In this document: piece by piece, positions 16,269 through 24,605 of the stretch
Layout of the letters: each line of letters starts with the position of its first letter
Numbering within the stretch: the stretch's first letter is position 1
Made by a program: the position numbers and the translations under genes
NCBI GenBank assembly: GCA_021324575.1
Contig: JAJPIW010000072.1
Coordinates: 1 to 58,861 of the forward strand
Reading direction: 5' to 3'
Source of the DNA: Intrasporangiaceae bacterium
Lineage (GTDB): Bacteria > Actinomycetota > Actinomycetes > Actinomycetales > Dermatophilaceae
Length of the DNA: 58,861 bases
The notes under the pieces: generated by a model
Database searches by the model: none
What the model was told of the DNA's origin: nothing
Seen by the model: only the letters and a program-made list of their open reading frames with translations

Positions 16269-18002
16269 ATGAATACGCAACCAGGCCCCCACTACCGATG
16301 GACCGTCCTCGGAAACACCACGCTCGGTGTGCTCATCGCGACGGTCAACTCCTCGATCCTCATGATCGCGCTGCCCGACATCTTCCGCGGGCTGAAGATC
16401 AACCCGCTCGCCCCGGGCAACTCCAGCCTGCTGCTCTGGATGATGATGGGCTACATGGTCGTCACGGCCGTGCTCGTCGTGACGTTCGGCCGGCTCGGCG
16501 ACATGTACGGGCGCATTCGCATGTACAACGCGGGTTTTGCCATCTTCACGGTCTTCTCGGTGCTGCTGTCGGTCACCTGGCTGACGGGCACACCCGGCGC
16601 GATGTGGATCATCATCATCCGGGTGCTGCAAGGCATCGGCGGCGCCCTCATCATGGCCAACTCGACGGCGATCATCACCGACGCCTTCCCGGCCAACAAG
16701 CGCGGCATGGCGCTCGGGCTGTCGATGGTCGCGGGGATCGCCGGGTCGTTCCTCGGTCTCGTGGTCGGTGGCGTGTTGGCGCCGGTCCACTGGCGCTGGG
16801 TGTTCCTGGTGTCGGTGCCGTTCAGCCTCGCCGGCACGATCTGGGGCTACGCGAAGCTGCACGACATCTCCGCGCGACGGCACGGGAAGATGGACTGGTG
16901 GGGCAACCTCACCTTCGGGGTCGGCCTGATCGCGATCCTCGTCGCCATCACCTACGGGATCCAGCCGTATGCCGGTCACACGATGGGGTGGACCAGCCCC
17001 TGGGTCCTCACCGGCCTGATCGGTGGTGCCGTCCTGCTCGCCGTGTTCTGCGTCGTCGAGACGAAGGTCAAGGACCCGATGTTCCACGTCGACCTGTTCA
17101 GAATCCGCGCGTTCAGCGCCGGCAACCTGGCCAGCCTGCTCTCCGGCCTGGGCCGCGGCGGGCTCATGTTCATCCTGATCATCTGGCTGCAGGGCATCTG
17201 GCTGCCCCAGCACGGGTACTCCTTCGAACGGACACCGCTCTGGGCCGGCATCTTCATGCTGCCCATGACGGTGGGCTTCCTCGTCGCGGGTCCGTTGTCG
17301 GGCTGGCTCTCCGACCACTACGGCGCCCGCCCGTTCGCCACCGGCGGGATGCTCATCGCCGCCCTGTCCTTCGTGTGGCTGCTCGTGCTGCCGGTCAACT
17401 TCTCCTACTGGTCGTTTGCCGGCGCGCTGTTCCTCAGCGGCTTCGGGATGGGCCTGTTCGCCTCGCCCAACCGGGCCGGGATCATGAACGCCCTGCCAGC
17501 AGCCCAGCGCGGCGTCGGCGGCGGGATGAGCACGACCTTCCAGAACACCTCCATGGTGCTGTCGATCGGCATCTTCTTCAGCCTGATGATCGTCGGCCTC
17601 TCGTCCTCGCTGCCACAGGCGATGTCGTCGGGGTTGACCGCCCACGGCGTCCCGGCGGCCGCCGCCACCCAGCTCGCGGCTCTTCCGCCCGTCGCGGTTC
17701 TCTTCGCCTCGCTGCTCGGCTACAACCCGATCCAGTCGCTGCTCGGCCCGACGGTCCTGCACCAGCTCCCGGCCCACGACGCGGCCTACCTCACCGGCCG
17801 GTCGTTCTTCCCGAGCCTGATCTCCCAGCCGTTCCACGACGGGCTCACCGTGGCCTTCGGCTTCGCCATCGCGGCCTGCCTCGTGGCGGCCGGCGCCTCG
17901 TGGCTGCGGGGTGGCAAGTACGTCCACGTCGAGGAGGGCGAGCTGCCGGACGCGGAGACGCAGAAGGCCGAGGCCGACGCCGTCGAGATCCTGGTCCGAT
18001 GA
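16269..18002 (+). CDS. MFS transporter, DHA2 (14-helix) drug exporter type
   Basis: This 577-residue protein has about 14 membrane spans. The MFS motif A loop (GRLGDMYGRIRMYNAG) and the DHA2 motif C-like segment (GIAGSFLGLVVGGVLAPVHWRWVF) are clear. It probably exports drugs or toxic compounds by proton antiport. ATG 16269 is chosen over the upstream TTG because a -10-like box gives a leaderless start there. A MarR regulator overlaps its stop by 4 bases, the usual arrangement for an inducible efflux pump controlled by its own repressor. Confidence 0.9.
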   Translation: MNTQPGPHYRWTVLGNTTLGVLIATVNSSILMIALPDIFRGLKINPLAPGNSSLLLWMMMGYMVVTAVLVVTFGRLGDMYGRIRMYNAGFAIFTVFSVLLSVTWLTGTPGAMWIIIIRVLQGIGGALIMANSTAIITDAFPANKRGMALGLSMVAGIAGSFLGLVVGGVLAPVHWRWVFLVSVPFSLAGTIWGYAKLHDISARRHGKMDWWGNLTFGVGLIAILVAITYGIQPYAGHTMGWTSPWVLTGLIGGAVLLAVFCVVETKVKDPMFHVDLFRIRAFSAGNLASLLSGLGRGGLMFILIIWLQGIWLPQHGYSFERTPLWAGIFMLPMTVGFLVAGPLSGWLSDHYGARPFATGGMLIAALSFVWLLVLPVNFSYWSFAGALFLSGFGMGLFASPNRAGIMNALPAAQRGVGGGMSTTFQNTSMVLSIGIFFSLMIVGLSSSLPQAMSSGLTAHGVPAAAATQLAALPPVAVLFASLLGYNPIQSLLGPTVLHQLPAHDAAYLTGRSFFPSLISQPFHDGLTVAFGFAIAACLVAAGASWLRGGKYVHVEEGELPDAETQKAEADAVEILVR

Positions 18003-18499
18003 CGTCCCGGGCCGCGACGGTGGCCGAGGCTCCGGCCGGGTTGGACCTGGCCGGTGCCCTGCGCACCGAGGTGAACCGGCTGGCCTACCACCTGCGCACG
18101 CCGGCGACCCGGTCCGGTGTCACGCCGACCCGGCTGGCCGCCCTGGGGGCACTCGCCAAGCACCCGGACGGCCTGCGCCAAGGCGACCTGGCCGCCCTGA
18201 TGGGGATGAGCCCCCCGAGCATGACGCGCCTGGCCGAGCTCCTCATCGAGCCCGCCTGGGTCTCCCGGGAGCGTGACCCGGCCGACGCCCGTGCGTATGT
18301 CCTGCGGCTCACGGAGACTGGTGAGCAGACCCTCGCCAACGTCCGTGACGTGGGCACCCGTCAGCTGCTCGACGACATGGGCCTGCTGACCGACCGGGAG
18401 CGGGACACCCTCGCCGCGGCGGTCCCCATCCTGCGCAAGCTGGCCGACTTCCGCCTCAACGACACGGTGGCTTCCCAGGAGGGTACTTCGAATGCCTGA
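17999..18499 (+). CDS. MarR-family transcriptional regulator
   Basis: This 166-residue protein has a winged helix (LRQGDLAALMGMSPPSMTRLAELL) followed by the wing (RERDPADARAYVLRLTETG), typical of MarR. ATG 17999 overlaps the MFS stop as ATGA, so the two are co-translated. It probably represses the pump and is released by a ligand. It overlaps the following hydrolase gene by 8 bases. Confidence 0.9.
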   Translation: MTSRAATVAEAPAGLDLAGALRTEVNRLAYHLRTPATRSGVTPTRLAALGALAKHPDGLRQGDLAALMGMSPPSMTRLAELLIEPAWVSRERDPADARAYVLRLTETGEQTLANVRDVGTRQLLDDMGLLTDRERDTLAAAVPILRKLADFRLNDTVASQEGTSNA

Positions 18500-19253
18500 C
18501 GAGTTCCTTTGCGGCACAACGACGGTCGTCGGCAACGGTGGCGACGTCATCGAGGCGTATGCCGCAACGCCGGTGGCTCCGACCGGCGCCGGGGGCGTGG
18601 TCGTCATCCACCACATGCCGGGCTTCGACGAGGCGACCAAGGAGATCGTCCGCCGCTTCGCGTCGTGGGGGTATGCCGCGGTCGCACCCAACCTGCACCA
18701 CCGGGACGCGCCCGGCGCGGCCTCCGACGACGCCGCCGCCGCCAACCGGGCGGCCGGTGGGGTGAGCGACGAGCAGCTGCTCGGTGACGTCTCGGGGGCG
18801 GTCGACCACCTCCGTGCCGTTTCCGGAAGCAACGGCACCGTGGGCACGATCGGGTTCTGCTCCGGCGGCCGACAGAGCCTGCTGGCCGGGACCGGTCTGC
18901 CTGTCGACGCGGTCGTCGACTGCTACGGCGCCTTCGTGCTGGCCGACCCGCCGGCCGAGATGAACCGGCCGTCGATGACCATCCGTGACCGGCTGTCGTC
19001 CTTGACCGCGCCGGTCCTCGGCCTGTTCGGGGCCGAGGACTCCTACCCGTCGCCGGCCGAGGTCGCCGAGCTCGACGCCATCCTCACCGCTCAGGGCACC
19101 GAGCACACCTTCGTCTCCTACGACGGCGCCGGGCACGCCTTCTTCGCGGTCGACCGACCGGCATACCGCGTCGCCGCGGCGGTCGACGGCTGGCAGCGGA
19201 TCGCGGACTTCTACCACGAGCACCTCGGCCAGCCGCAGGGCTGGGGCCGCTGA
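18492..19253 (+). CDS. Dienelactone hydrolase family protein
   Basis: This 253-residue alpha/beta hydrolase carries the cysteine nucleophile in GFCSGGR, the Asp in FGAEDSYPS and the His in GAGHAFF, as in dienelactone hydrolase. The family hydrolyses lactones or esters; the natural substrate here is unknown. The ATG overlaps the end of the MarR gene by 8 bases, and its stop shares a base with the next ATG (TGATG). It therefore appears to be part of the MFS-MarR operon and might detoxify the same compound. Confidence 0.85.
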   Translation: MPDEFLCGTTTVVGNGGDVIEAYAATPVAPTGAGGVVVIHHMPGFDEATKEIVRRFASWGYAAVAPNLHHRDAPGAASDDAAAANRAAGGVSDEQLLGDVSGAVDHLRAVSGSNGTVGTIGFCSGGRQSLLAGTGLPVDAVVDCYGAFVLADPPAEMNRPSMTIRDRLSSLTAPVLGLFGAEDSYPSPAEVAELDAILTAQGTEHTFVSYDGAGHAFFAVDRPAYRVAAAVDGWQRIADFYHEHLGQPQGWGR

Positions 19254-19516
19254 TGTGCACGTACACGACCGAGCGCGCCACGGTCAGCGGGAGCGGCAAG
19301 GGCCCGGCCCGCTGGACCCGGCTGGACACGGCGACGGTCTACTTCGACCATCCGGTGCACGCACTGGCCGACCACACCCTCAACATCGACCTCGCGCCGC
19401 ACGAAGGTGCCCCCGGCGACCGGGTCGCCCTCGAACTGACCGCCGAAGCAGCACTTGCCCTCGCCGATGCCATCCACGTCGCTCTGGACGCGGTCCCGGC
19501 AGACCTCAAGGTCTAG
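19253..19516 (+). CDS. DUF6295-type small protein
   Basis: This 87-residue protein opens with MCTYTTERATVSGSGKG, then VYFDHPVHA and HTLNIDL, and ends with an Ala-rich helix. I recognise this layout from small actinobacterial DUF6295 proteins of unknown function, often encoded beside hydrolase or DUF genes. The conserved Cys2 and His residues could bind metal, but this is untested. Its start overlaps the hydrolase stop (TGATG). Confidence 0.7.
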   Translation: MCTYTTERATVSGSGKGPARWTRLDTATVYFDHPVHALADHTLNIDLAPHEGAPGDRVALELTAEAALALADAIHVALDAVPADLKV

Positions 19517-19527
19517 CTCCACGGCGT

Positions 19528-19533
19528 TAGGCT
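19528..19533 (+). promoter_or_regulatory. Leaderless -10 box of the MmcQ/YjbR gene
   Basis: TAGGCT lies 6 bases before GTG 19540, with no ribosome-binding site in between. Confidence 0.5.
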
Positions 19534-19539
19534 CGAACC

Positions 19540-19983
19540 GTGGGCGGACGAGCACGCCGGGCAACGGTGGCCGACATCGAGCGGCTGGCCCTGGCCATGC
19601 CTGACGTCGTCCGGGAGGAGGGCTCCGACGGCAACCCCGTGTTCAGCGTCGCCGGCAAGTCCTTCGTCTTCTTCCGCAACCCCAGACCGGACGCGGTCGA
19701 CCCGGTGACGGGGGAGCGCTACACCGACGTCGTCGCCATCTGGACCCAGACCTTGGAGGACAAGGAGACCCTCGTCCAGGATCCCGATCTCCCGTTCTTC
19801 ACCACCCCGCACTTCGACGGCTATCGCGCCGTGCTCCTGCGCACCAGCCGGATCGTCGAGCTCCCGGTCGAGGTCCTCGCCGAGACCATCGAGGACGCCT
19901 GGCTGGCGCGCGCGAACGTCACCCGACGGAAGCGCTGGCTGGCCCTGCACCCCGACGCCCGAGAGATACCGGAAAGTCGATGA
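19540..19983 (+). CDS. MmcQ/YjbR family protein
   Basis: This 147-residue protein has the compact MmcQ/YjbR (CyaY-like) fold: DIERLALAMPDVVREE, then a strand pair around FSVAGKSFVFF, HFDGYRAVLLR, and the C-terminal EDAWLARANVTRRKRW helix. These are often annotated as DNA-binding, but a function has not been firmly shown. The start is GTG 19540 behind a leaderless -10 box. It precedes the YCII/sigma factor pair but is separated from it by a 93-base gap. Confidence 0.8.
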   Translation: MGGRARRATVADIERLALAMPDVVREEGSDGNPVFSVAGKSFVFFRNPRPDAVDPVTGERYTDVVAIWTQTLEDKETLVQDPDLPFFTTPHFDGYRAVLLRTSRIVELPVEVLAETIEDAWLARANVTRRKRWLALHPDAREIPESR

Positions 19984-20076
19984 GCCGAACTGTCGCATCG
20001 CAGTGCCGGTGTTCGTGGAGATGATGAGGACACGGCATACCGGCCGGTCCCGAACCCCGAACGAGGAGCAGAGACC

Positions 20077-20424
20077 ATGACCCAGTACCTGATGTCCGTG
20101 TGGCACGTCGACGGGAACCCCGGCCTGAGCGATGAGGAGGCCCAGGCCTCGTATGCCGCGACCGGCGTCTTCAACGAGGAGCTCCGGCGCAACGGCGCCT
20201 GGGTCTTCGCCGGCGGCCTGCACGAGGCGAGCACGGCGACCGTCGTCGACGGGCGTGGAGCCGACGTCGTGACGACCGACGGGCCGTTCAGTGAGGCCAA
20301 GGAGGTCCTCGGCGGCTTCTGGATCATCGAGGCCCCCGACCTGGACGCCGCCCTGGCCCTGGCGGCAGAAGGGTCCAAGGCCTGCCGGGCCAAGGTCGAG
20401 GTGCGGCCGTTCCAAGGCACCTGA
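20077..20424 (+). CDS. YCII-related (DGPF domain) protein
   Basis: This 115-residue protein has the DGPF signature (TTDGPFSEAKEVLGGFWIIEA), the mark of YCII-like proteins genetically linked to ECF42 sigma factors. The start ATG 20077 follows GAGGAG. The sigma factor begins 2 bases after its stop, so they are surely co-expressed. The molecular role of DGPF proteins is unclear; in other actinobacteria they are the main targets and neighbours of ECF42. A dispersed octamer at 20034 sits in the upstream region. Confidence 0.9.
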   Translation: MTQYLMSVWHVDGNPGLSDEEAQASYAATGVFNEELRRNGAWVFAGGLHEASTATVVDGRGADVVTTDGPFSEAKEVLGGFWIIEAPDLDAALALAAEGSKACRAKVEVRPFQGT

Positions 20425-20426
20425 GT

Positions 20427-21713
20427 ATGCCGGGTGCTCCCGACCCCGACCCCGGCGCCGCTCCTGCGGGTGGCGCCGGGGCGGTCGAGCGGGTCTTCCG
20501 TGAGGAGTACGGCCGGCTCGTCGCCGCGCTGACCCGCCGGTTCGGCAGCATCGACCTCGCCGAGGACCTGGCCCAGGAGGCGTTCCTCGAGGCGGTCCGG
20601 CGGTGGCCGCGCGACGGAACACCGCCCAACCCCGGTGGGTGGTTGATGGTCACCGCCCGCAACCGCGGCATCGACCGGATCCGCCGCGAGTCCACCCGTG
20701 ACGCCCGAGAGGAGGAGGCGCTCATGCTGCACGAGCAGTCCTCCGACGATCCCGGCGACCCGTTCGGGGCCGACAGCACGGTCGAGGACGACCGGCTGCG
20801 CCTGCTCTTCACCTGCTGCCACCCCTCGCTGGCCACCGACGTCCAGGTCGCGCTCACCCTGCGGCTGCTCGGCGGGCTGACGGTGCCCGAGATCGCGACC
20901 GCGTTCCTCGTCCCGGAGCGCACCATGGCGCAGCGGGTCACCCGTGCCAAGGCCAAGATCGCGGCTGCCCACATTCCCTACCGGGTCCCGACCGATGCCG
21001 AGCTCCCGGCCCGCCTGCGGGGTGTCCTCGCCACCGTCTACCTCGTCTTCAACGAGGGCTACCTGGCCAGCTCCGGCGAGGCGCCGATGCGTGAGGACCT
21101 CAGCGCCGAGGCGATCCGGCTCGGCCGGATCCTTCGTCGGCTGATGCCCGACGAGGGCGAGGTGGCCGGGCTGCTCGCCCTCATGCTGCTCACCGATGCC
21201 CGGCGGGCGGCGCGAGTCGAGGGGGGCGCCTTCGTGGCCCTCCCGGAGCAGGACCGCACCCGCTGGGACCGGTCCGAGATCACCGAGGGCCACGACCTGG
21301 TCCGCTGGTGCCTCCGGCGCAACCGACCCGGTGTCTACCAGCTGCAGGCGGCCATCCAGGCCGTCCACACCGACGCGGGCTCAGCCGCCGAGACCGACTG
21401 GTCCCAGGTGCTCACGCTCTACGACCGGCTCCTCACCATCGCGCCGACCCCCGTCGTGGCCCTCAACCGGGCGGTCGCCGTGGCCGAGGTGCAGGGCCCC
21501 GTCATCGGGCTTCGCGACGTCGACACGCTCGCCGACCGGCTCGGGGGATACCACCCGTTCCACGTCACCCGGGCCGACCTGCTGTGGCGTCTGGACCGCA
21601 CGGAGGAGGCGAGGGCGGCATACGACCGGGCCCTGGACCTGACGACCAACCCGGCCGAGCGAGCCTTCCTCACCCGCCGGCGCGACCGTCCGCCGGCGTC
21701 CCCACGTTCATAA
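20427..21713 (+). CDS. ECF42-type RNA polymerase sigma factor with C-terminal extension
   Basis: This 428-residue protein has sigma region 2 (VFREEYGRLVAALTRRFG, then AEDLAQEAFLEA) and region 4 (LLGGLTVPEIATAFLVPERTMAQRV), joined to a long helical, TPR-like extension of about 220 residues (SSGEAPMREDLSAEAIRLGR and LNRAVAVAEVQGP). That layout and the adjacent DGPF gene define group ECF42. No anti-sigma gene is present; in the group the extension itself is thought to control activity. ATG 20427 lies inside a GTATGCCG octamer. The stop codon is inside a terminator palindrome. Confidence 0.92.
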   Translation: MPGAPDPDPGAAPAGGAGAVERVFREEYGRLVAALTRRFGSIDLAEDLAQEAFLEAVRRWPRDGTPPNPGGWLMVTARNRGIDRIRRESTRDAREEEALMLHEQSSDDPGDPFGADSTVEDDRLRLLFTCCHPSLATDVQVALTLRLLGGLTVPEIATAFLVPERTMAQRVTRAKAKIAAAHIPYRVPTDAELPARLRGVLATVYLVFNEGYLASSGEAPMREDLSAEAIRLGRILRRLMPDEGEVAGLLALMLLTDARRAARVEGGAFVALPEQDRTRWDRSEITEGHDLVRWCLRRNRPGVYQLQAAIQAVHTDAGSAAETDWSQVLTLYDRLLTIAPTPVVALNRAVAVAEVQGPVIGLRDVDTLADRLGGYHPFHVTRADLLWRLDRTEEARAAYDRALDLTTNPAERAFLTRRRDRPPASPRS

Positions 21714-21760
21714 CTCTCCAATTGCTGCGGTGCGCACGGTAGCAACTGGAGAGTTGTGAA
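21707..21760 (+). terminator. Long hairpin overlapping the sigma-factor stop codon
   Basis: A 20-base arm (21707-21726) pairs with 21741-21760 with two imperfect pairs. It includes the TAA stop. It shares CCAATTG and a central CACGGT with the palindrome at 38937-39003. Confidence 0.75.
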
Positions 21761-21815
21761 CGAGGCGTGGTGAGGCTCACGCCGTCGGCGGCTAGGTGCG
21801 GCATACCGGCTCTGC

Positions 21816-21821
21816 CAGACT
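21816..21821 (+). promoter_or_regulatory. Leaderless -10 box of the 3-hydroxybutyryl-CoA dehydrogenase gene
   Basis: CAGACT is 6 bases before ATG 21828. No ribosome-binding site is visible. A dispersed CGGCATAC lies just upstream at 21799. Confidence 0.45.
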
Positions 21822-21827
21822 CGCGGC

Positions 21828-23606
21828 ATGGCTCGTGAGTTCACCAACGTCGGTGTGATCGGTCTCGGCACGATGGGTGCTGGGATCGTCGAAGTGTTCG
21901 CCCGCAACGGAATCGACGTGGTCGCGGTCGAGGTCGACGAGGCCGGGGTGGAGCGCGGCAAGGGCTTCCTCACCAAGTCCACGAGCCGGGCGGTCGACCG
22001 CGGCAAGATCAGCCAGGAAGCGGCCGACGCGCTCATCGGGCGGGTGCGGTTCACTGCCGACCTCGGACAGCTCAAGGACTGTCAGCTCGTCGTCGAGGCC
22101 GTCCCGGAGAACCTGGAGCTGAAGGAGGCGACCTTCGCCAAGGTCGACGCCATCGTCGGTCCGGACGCCGTCCTCGCGACGAACACCTCCTCGCTGCCCG
22201 TCACCGAGATCGCCGTCGCCACCGCCAACCCCAAGCGGGTCGTCGGCATGCACTTCTTCAACCCGGCGCCGGTCCTCCAGTTCGTCGAGGTGATCAAGAC
22301 GGTCATCACCGCCGACGACGTCTTCGAGGACGTCAAGGCGCTCGCCGAGCGGCTGGACAAGAAGCCGGTCGTCGTCGGCGACAAGGCCGGGTTCATCGCC
22401 AACGCACTCCTCTTCGGCTACCTCAACCACGCCGTGTCGATGTACGAGACCAAGTACGCCAGCCGCGAGGACATCGACGCGGCCATGCGGTTCGGCTGCG
22501 GCTACCCGATGGGACCGCTCGCCCTGATGGACCTCATCGGCCTGGACACGGCATACGAGATCCTCGACACGATGTACAAGCAGGGGCGCGACCGGCTGCA
22601 CGCCCCCAGCCCGATCATCAAGCAGATGGTCAGTGCCGGGCTCAAGGGCCGCAAGACCGGTCACGGCTTCTACTCGTATGCCGCGCCGGGCAGCTCCCAG
22701 GTCGTCGCCGACGCGCACACCCCGTCCGCCGACGTGGCCGCCGCGCGGGCGACGCGCGAGGTCAGGACGGTCGGTGTCGTCGGCTCGGGGACGATGGCGA
22801 CGGGCATCATCGAGGTCTTCGCCAACGCCGGCCTCCCGGTCACCTTTGTCGCGCGGAGCCAGGACAAGGTCGACGGCGTCCGGGCCGCGATCGAGAGGTC
22901 CCAGGCCAAGGCGATCGAGCGGGGCAAGACCACGCGGGAGGACGCCGACGCTCTCTTGGCCCGCCTCACCGGGGCTACCGAGCGCACTGCCCTGGCCGAT
23001 GTCGACATCGTCGTCGAGGCGATCGCCGAGGACCTGACGCTCAAGCAGGAGCTGTTCACCGACCTGGACAAGATCTGCAAGCCGGGTGCCATCCTCGCGA
23101 CGACGACCAGCTCGCTGCCCATCGTCGACTGCGCCAAGGTGACCTCCCGCCCGGAGGACGTCGTCGGGATGCACTTCTTCAACCCGGCCCAGATCATGCG
23201 GCTCGTCGAGGTGGTGCACACCGTCTCGACGGCCGATGACGTGATCGCGACCGTCCAGGACCTCTGCGCCACGGTCGGGAAGCAGGCCGTGACGTGTGGT
23301 GACCGCAGCGGCTTCATCGTCAACGCGCTGCTCTTCCCCTACCTCAACGACGCGATCAAGATGTTCTCCAGCAACTACGCGAGCGCAGACGACATCGACA
23401 CGGCGATGAAGACCGGCTGTGGCCTGCCCATGGGGCCGTTCGAGCTGCTCGACGTCGTCGGCCTCGACGTGTCCCTCGCCATCCAGCGCGAGCTGTACCT
23501 GGAGTTCCGTGAGCCGGGTTTCGCGCCGGCTCCGCTGCTGGAGCACCTCGTCACCGCGGGCTACCTCGGCCGCAAGACGGGGCGCGGCTTCCGCACCTAC
23601 GCCTGA
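21828..23606 (+). CDS. 3-hydroxybutyryl-CoA dehydrogenase with two tandem dehydrogenase modules
   Basis: This 592-residue protein is two complete 3-hydroxyacyl-CoA dehydrogenase modules in one chain (about 1-285 and 310-592). Most family members have one module of about 285 residues. Each has an NAD Rossmann start (VIGLGTMGAGI; VVGSGTMATGI, where the last Gly is Ala), the catalytic VVGMHFFNP segment, the GFI(A/V)NALLF helix and a C-terminal GRKTG(H/R)GF. It oxidises or reduces acetoacetyl-CoA/3-hydroxybutyryl-CoA in PHB, butyrate or ethylmalonyl-CoA metabolism. The thiolase and Ccr in this window supply and use its metabolites. Both modules look catalytically intact. It is monocistronic. Confidence 0.9.
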   Translation: MAREFTNVGVIGLGTMGAGIVEVFARNGIDVVAVEVDEAGVERGKGFLTKSTSRAVDRGKISQEAADALIGRVRFTADLGQLKDCQLVVEAVPENLELKEATFAKVDAIVGPDAVLATNTSSLPVTEIAVATANPKRVVGMHFFNPAPVLQFVEVIKTVITADDVFEDVKALAERLDKKPVVVGDKAGFIANALLFGYLNHAVSMYETKYASREDIDAAMRFGCGYPMGPLALMDLIGLDTAYEILDTMYKQGRDRLHAPSPIIKQMVSAGLKGRKTGHGFYSYAAPGSSQVVADAHTPSADVAAARATREVRTVGVVGSGTMATGIIEVFANAGLPVTFVARSQDKVDGVRAAIERSQAKAIERGKTTREDADALLARLTGATERTALADVDIVVEAIAEDLTLKQELFTDLDKICKPGAILATTTSSLPIVDCAKVTSRPEDVVGMHFFNPAQIMRLVEVVHTVSTADDVIATVQDLCATVGKQAVTCGDRSGFIVNALLFPYLNDAIKMFSSNYASADDIDTAMKTGCGLPMGPFELLDVVGLDVSLAIQRELYLEFREPGFAPAPLLEHLVTAGYLGRKTGRGFRTYA

Positions 23607-23625
23607 GCCGAGCCCGGGCGCGGCC

Positions 23626-23639
23626 CCCGCAGCGGCGGG
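23626..23639. terminator. Weak hairpin between convergent dehydrogenase and CDF genes
   Basis: CCCGC and GCGGG are separated by four bases, in the 42-base gap between two converging genes. Confidence 0.3.
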
Positions 23640-23648
23640 CGTCGAGGG

Positions 23649-24605
23649 TCAGTGGGTGAGGCCCTCGTGGCCGGCGTGGCTGGCCGGCTCGAGCTGGAAG
23701 GTGGAGTGTTCGACGTCGAAGTGGTCGCCGAGGCAGGCCTGGAGCGTGTCGAGCAGCTGCGGTGCGTGGCCGTCGGTGAAACAGGAGTCGTCGATGACGA
23801 CATGTGCCGACAGCGTCGGCAGGTTCGAGGTGACCGTCCAGACGTGCAGGTCGTGGACGTCATGGACGTGCTCGTTCTCCAGCAGGTGTCCCCGGACCTG
23901 GTCCAGGTCGATCCCTTCGGGTGCCGCTTCCAACAGGACCCTGCCGCTGTCGCGCAGAAGTCCCCAGGCGGCCTTGAGCATCAGGGCGACGACGACCAGG
24001 GAGGCGATCGCGTCCGCCCGGTTGTAGCCGGTGGTCAGGATGACGATGCCCGCGACGACCGTGCCGATGAACCCGTACAGGTCGGTGAGGATGTGTTGGT
24101 AGGCGCCGTCGACGTTCAGGCTGGACCGGTTCGCCTTGGCCAGCACCCACGCGGCGACGATGTTGACCAGCACCCCGACGAGCGCCACGACCAGGACCGG
24201 CCCGCCGTCCACCGGAGGCGGGTCGATGAGCCGGCGGATGGCTTCGATACCGACGATCCCGGACACGACGAGCAGGGTGATCCCGTTGGCTGCTGCGGAC
24301 AGGATCTCGGCGCGCTTCCAGCCGAACGTCCACGCCCCGGTGGCCGGTCGGGCCGCGAGCCGGATCGCCCAGAGGGAGGCCCCGATCGCCCCGACGTCGG
24401 ACAGCATGTGCCCGGCATCGGAGAGCAGGGCCAGTGACCCGGAGGCCACGGCGACGATGACTTCGCCGACCATGAACGCGAGCAGCAGCAGCAGCGCGAC
24501 CCACAGCTGGCGTCGATCGGCATCGGCGCTGACCGCGTGCGAGTGCCCGCCGTGACTGTCGTGGGCGTGCCCCCCGTGACCGTCGTGGGTGAGGTCCTGG
24601 CTCAC
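23649..24605 (-). CDS. Cation diffusion facilitator (CzcD/ZitB-like metal exporter)
   Basis: This 318-residue CDF transporter has a His-rich N-terminus (THDGHGGHAHDSHGGHSH), six membrane spans, and the intramembrane metal sites SDAGHMLSD and HILTDLYG (the HxxxD pairs). The cytoplasmic metallochaperone-like domain contains HVHDVHDLHVW. It should export Zn2+ or a similar divalent metal by proton antiport. The start is GTG 24605, overlapping the upstream CDF gene stop by 4 bases. It is the third gene of an ArsR-CDF-CDF operon. Confidence 0.9.
   Translation of the reverse strand: MSQDLTHDGHGGHAHDSHGGHSHAVSADADRRQLWVALLLLLAFMVGEVIVAVASGSLALLSDAGHMLSDVGAIGASLWAIRLAARPATGAWTFGWKRAEILSAAANGITLLVVSGIVGIEAIRRLIDPPPVDGGPVLVVALVGVLVNIVAAWVLAKANRSSLNVDGAYQHILTDLYGFIGTVVAGIVILTTGYNRADAIASLVVVALMLKAAWGLLRDSGRVLLEAAPEGIDLDQVRGHLLENEHVHDVHDLHVWTVTSNLPTLSAHVVIDDSCFTDGHAPQLLDTLQACLGDHFDVEHSTFQLEPASHAGHEGLTH

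Noticed and set aside
19527-19545. tRNA T-arm-like stretch (GGCTCGAACC)
   Set aside because: No cloverleaf can be drawn around it. It is the -10 and leader region of the MmcQ/YjbR gene.
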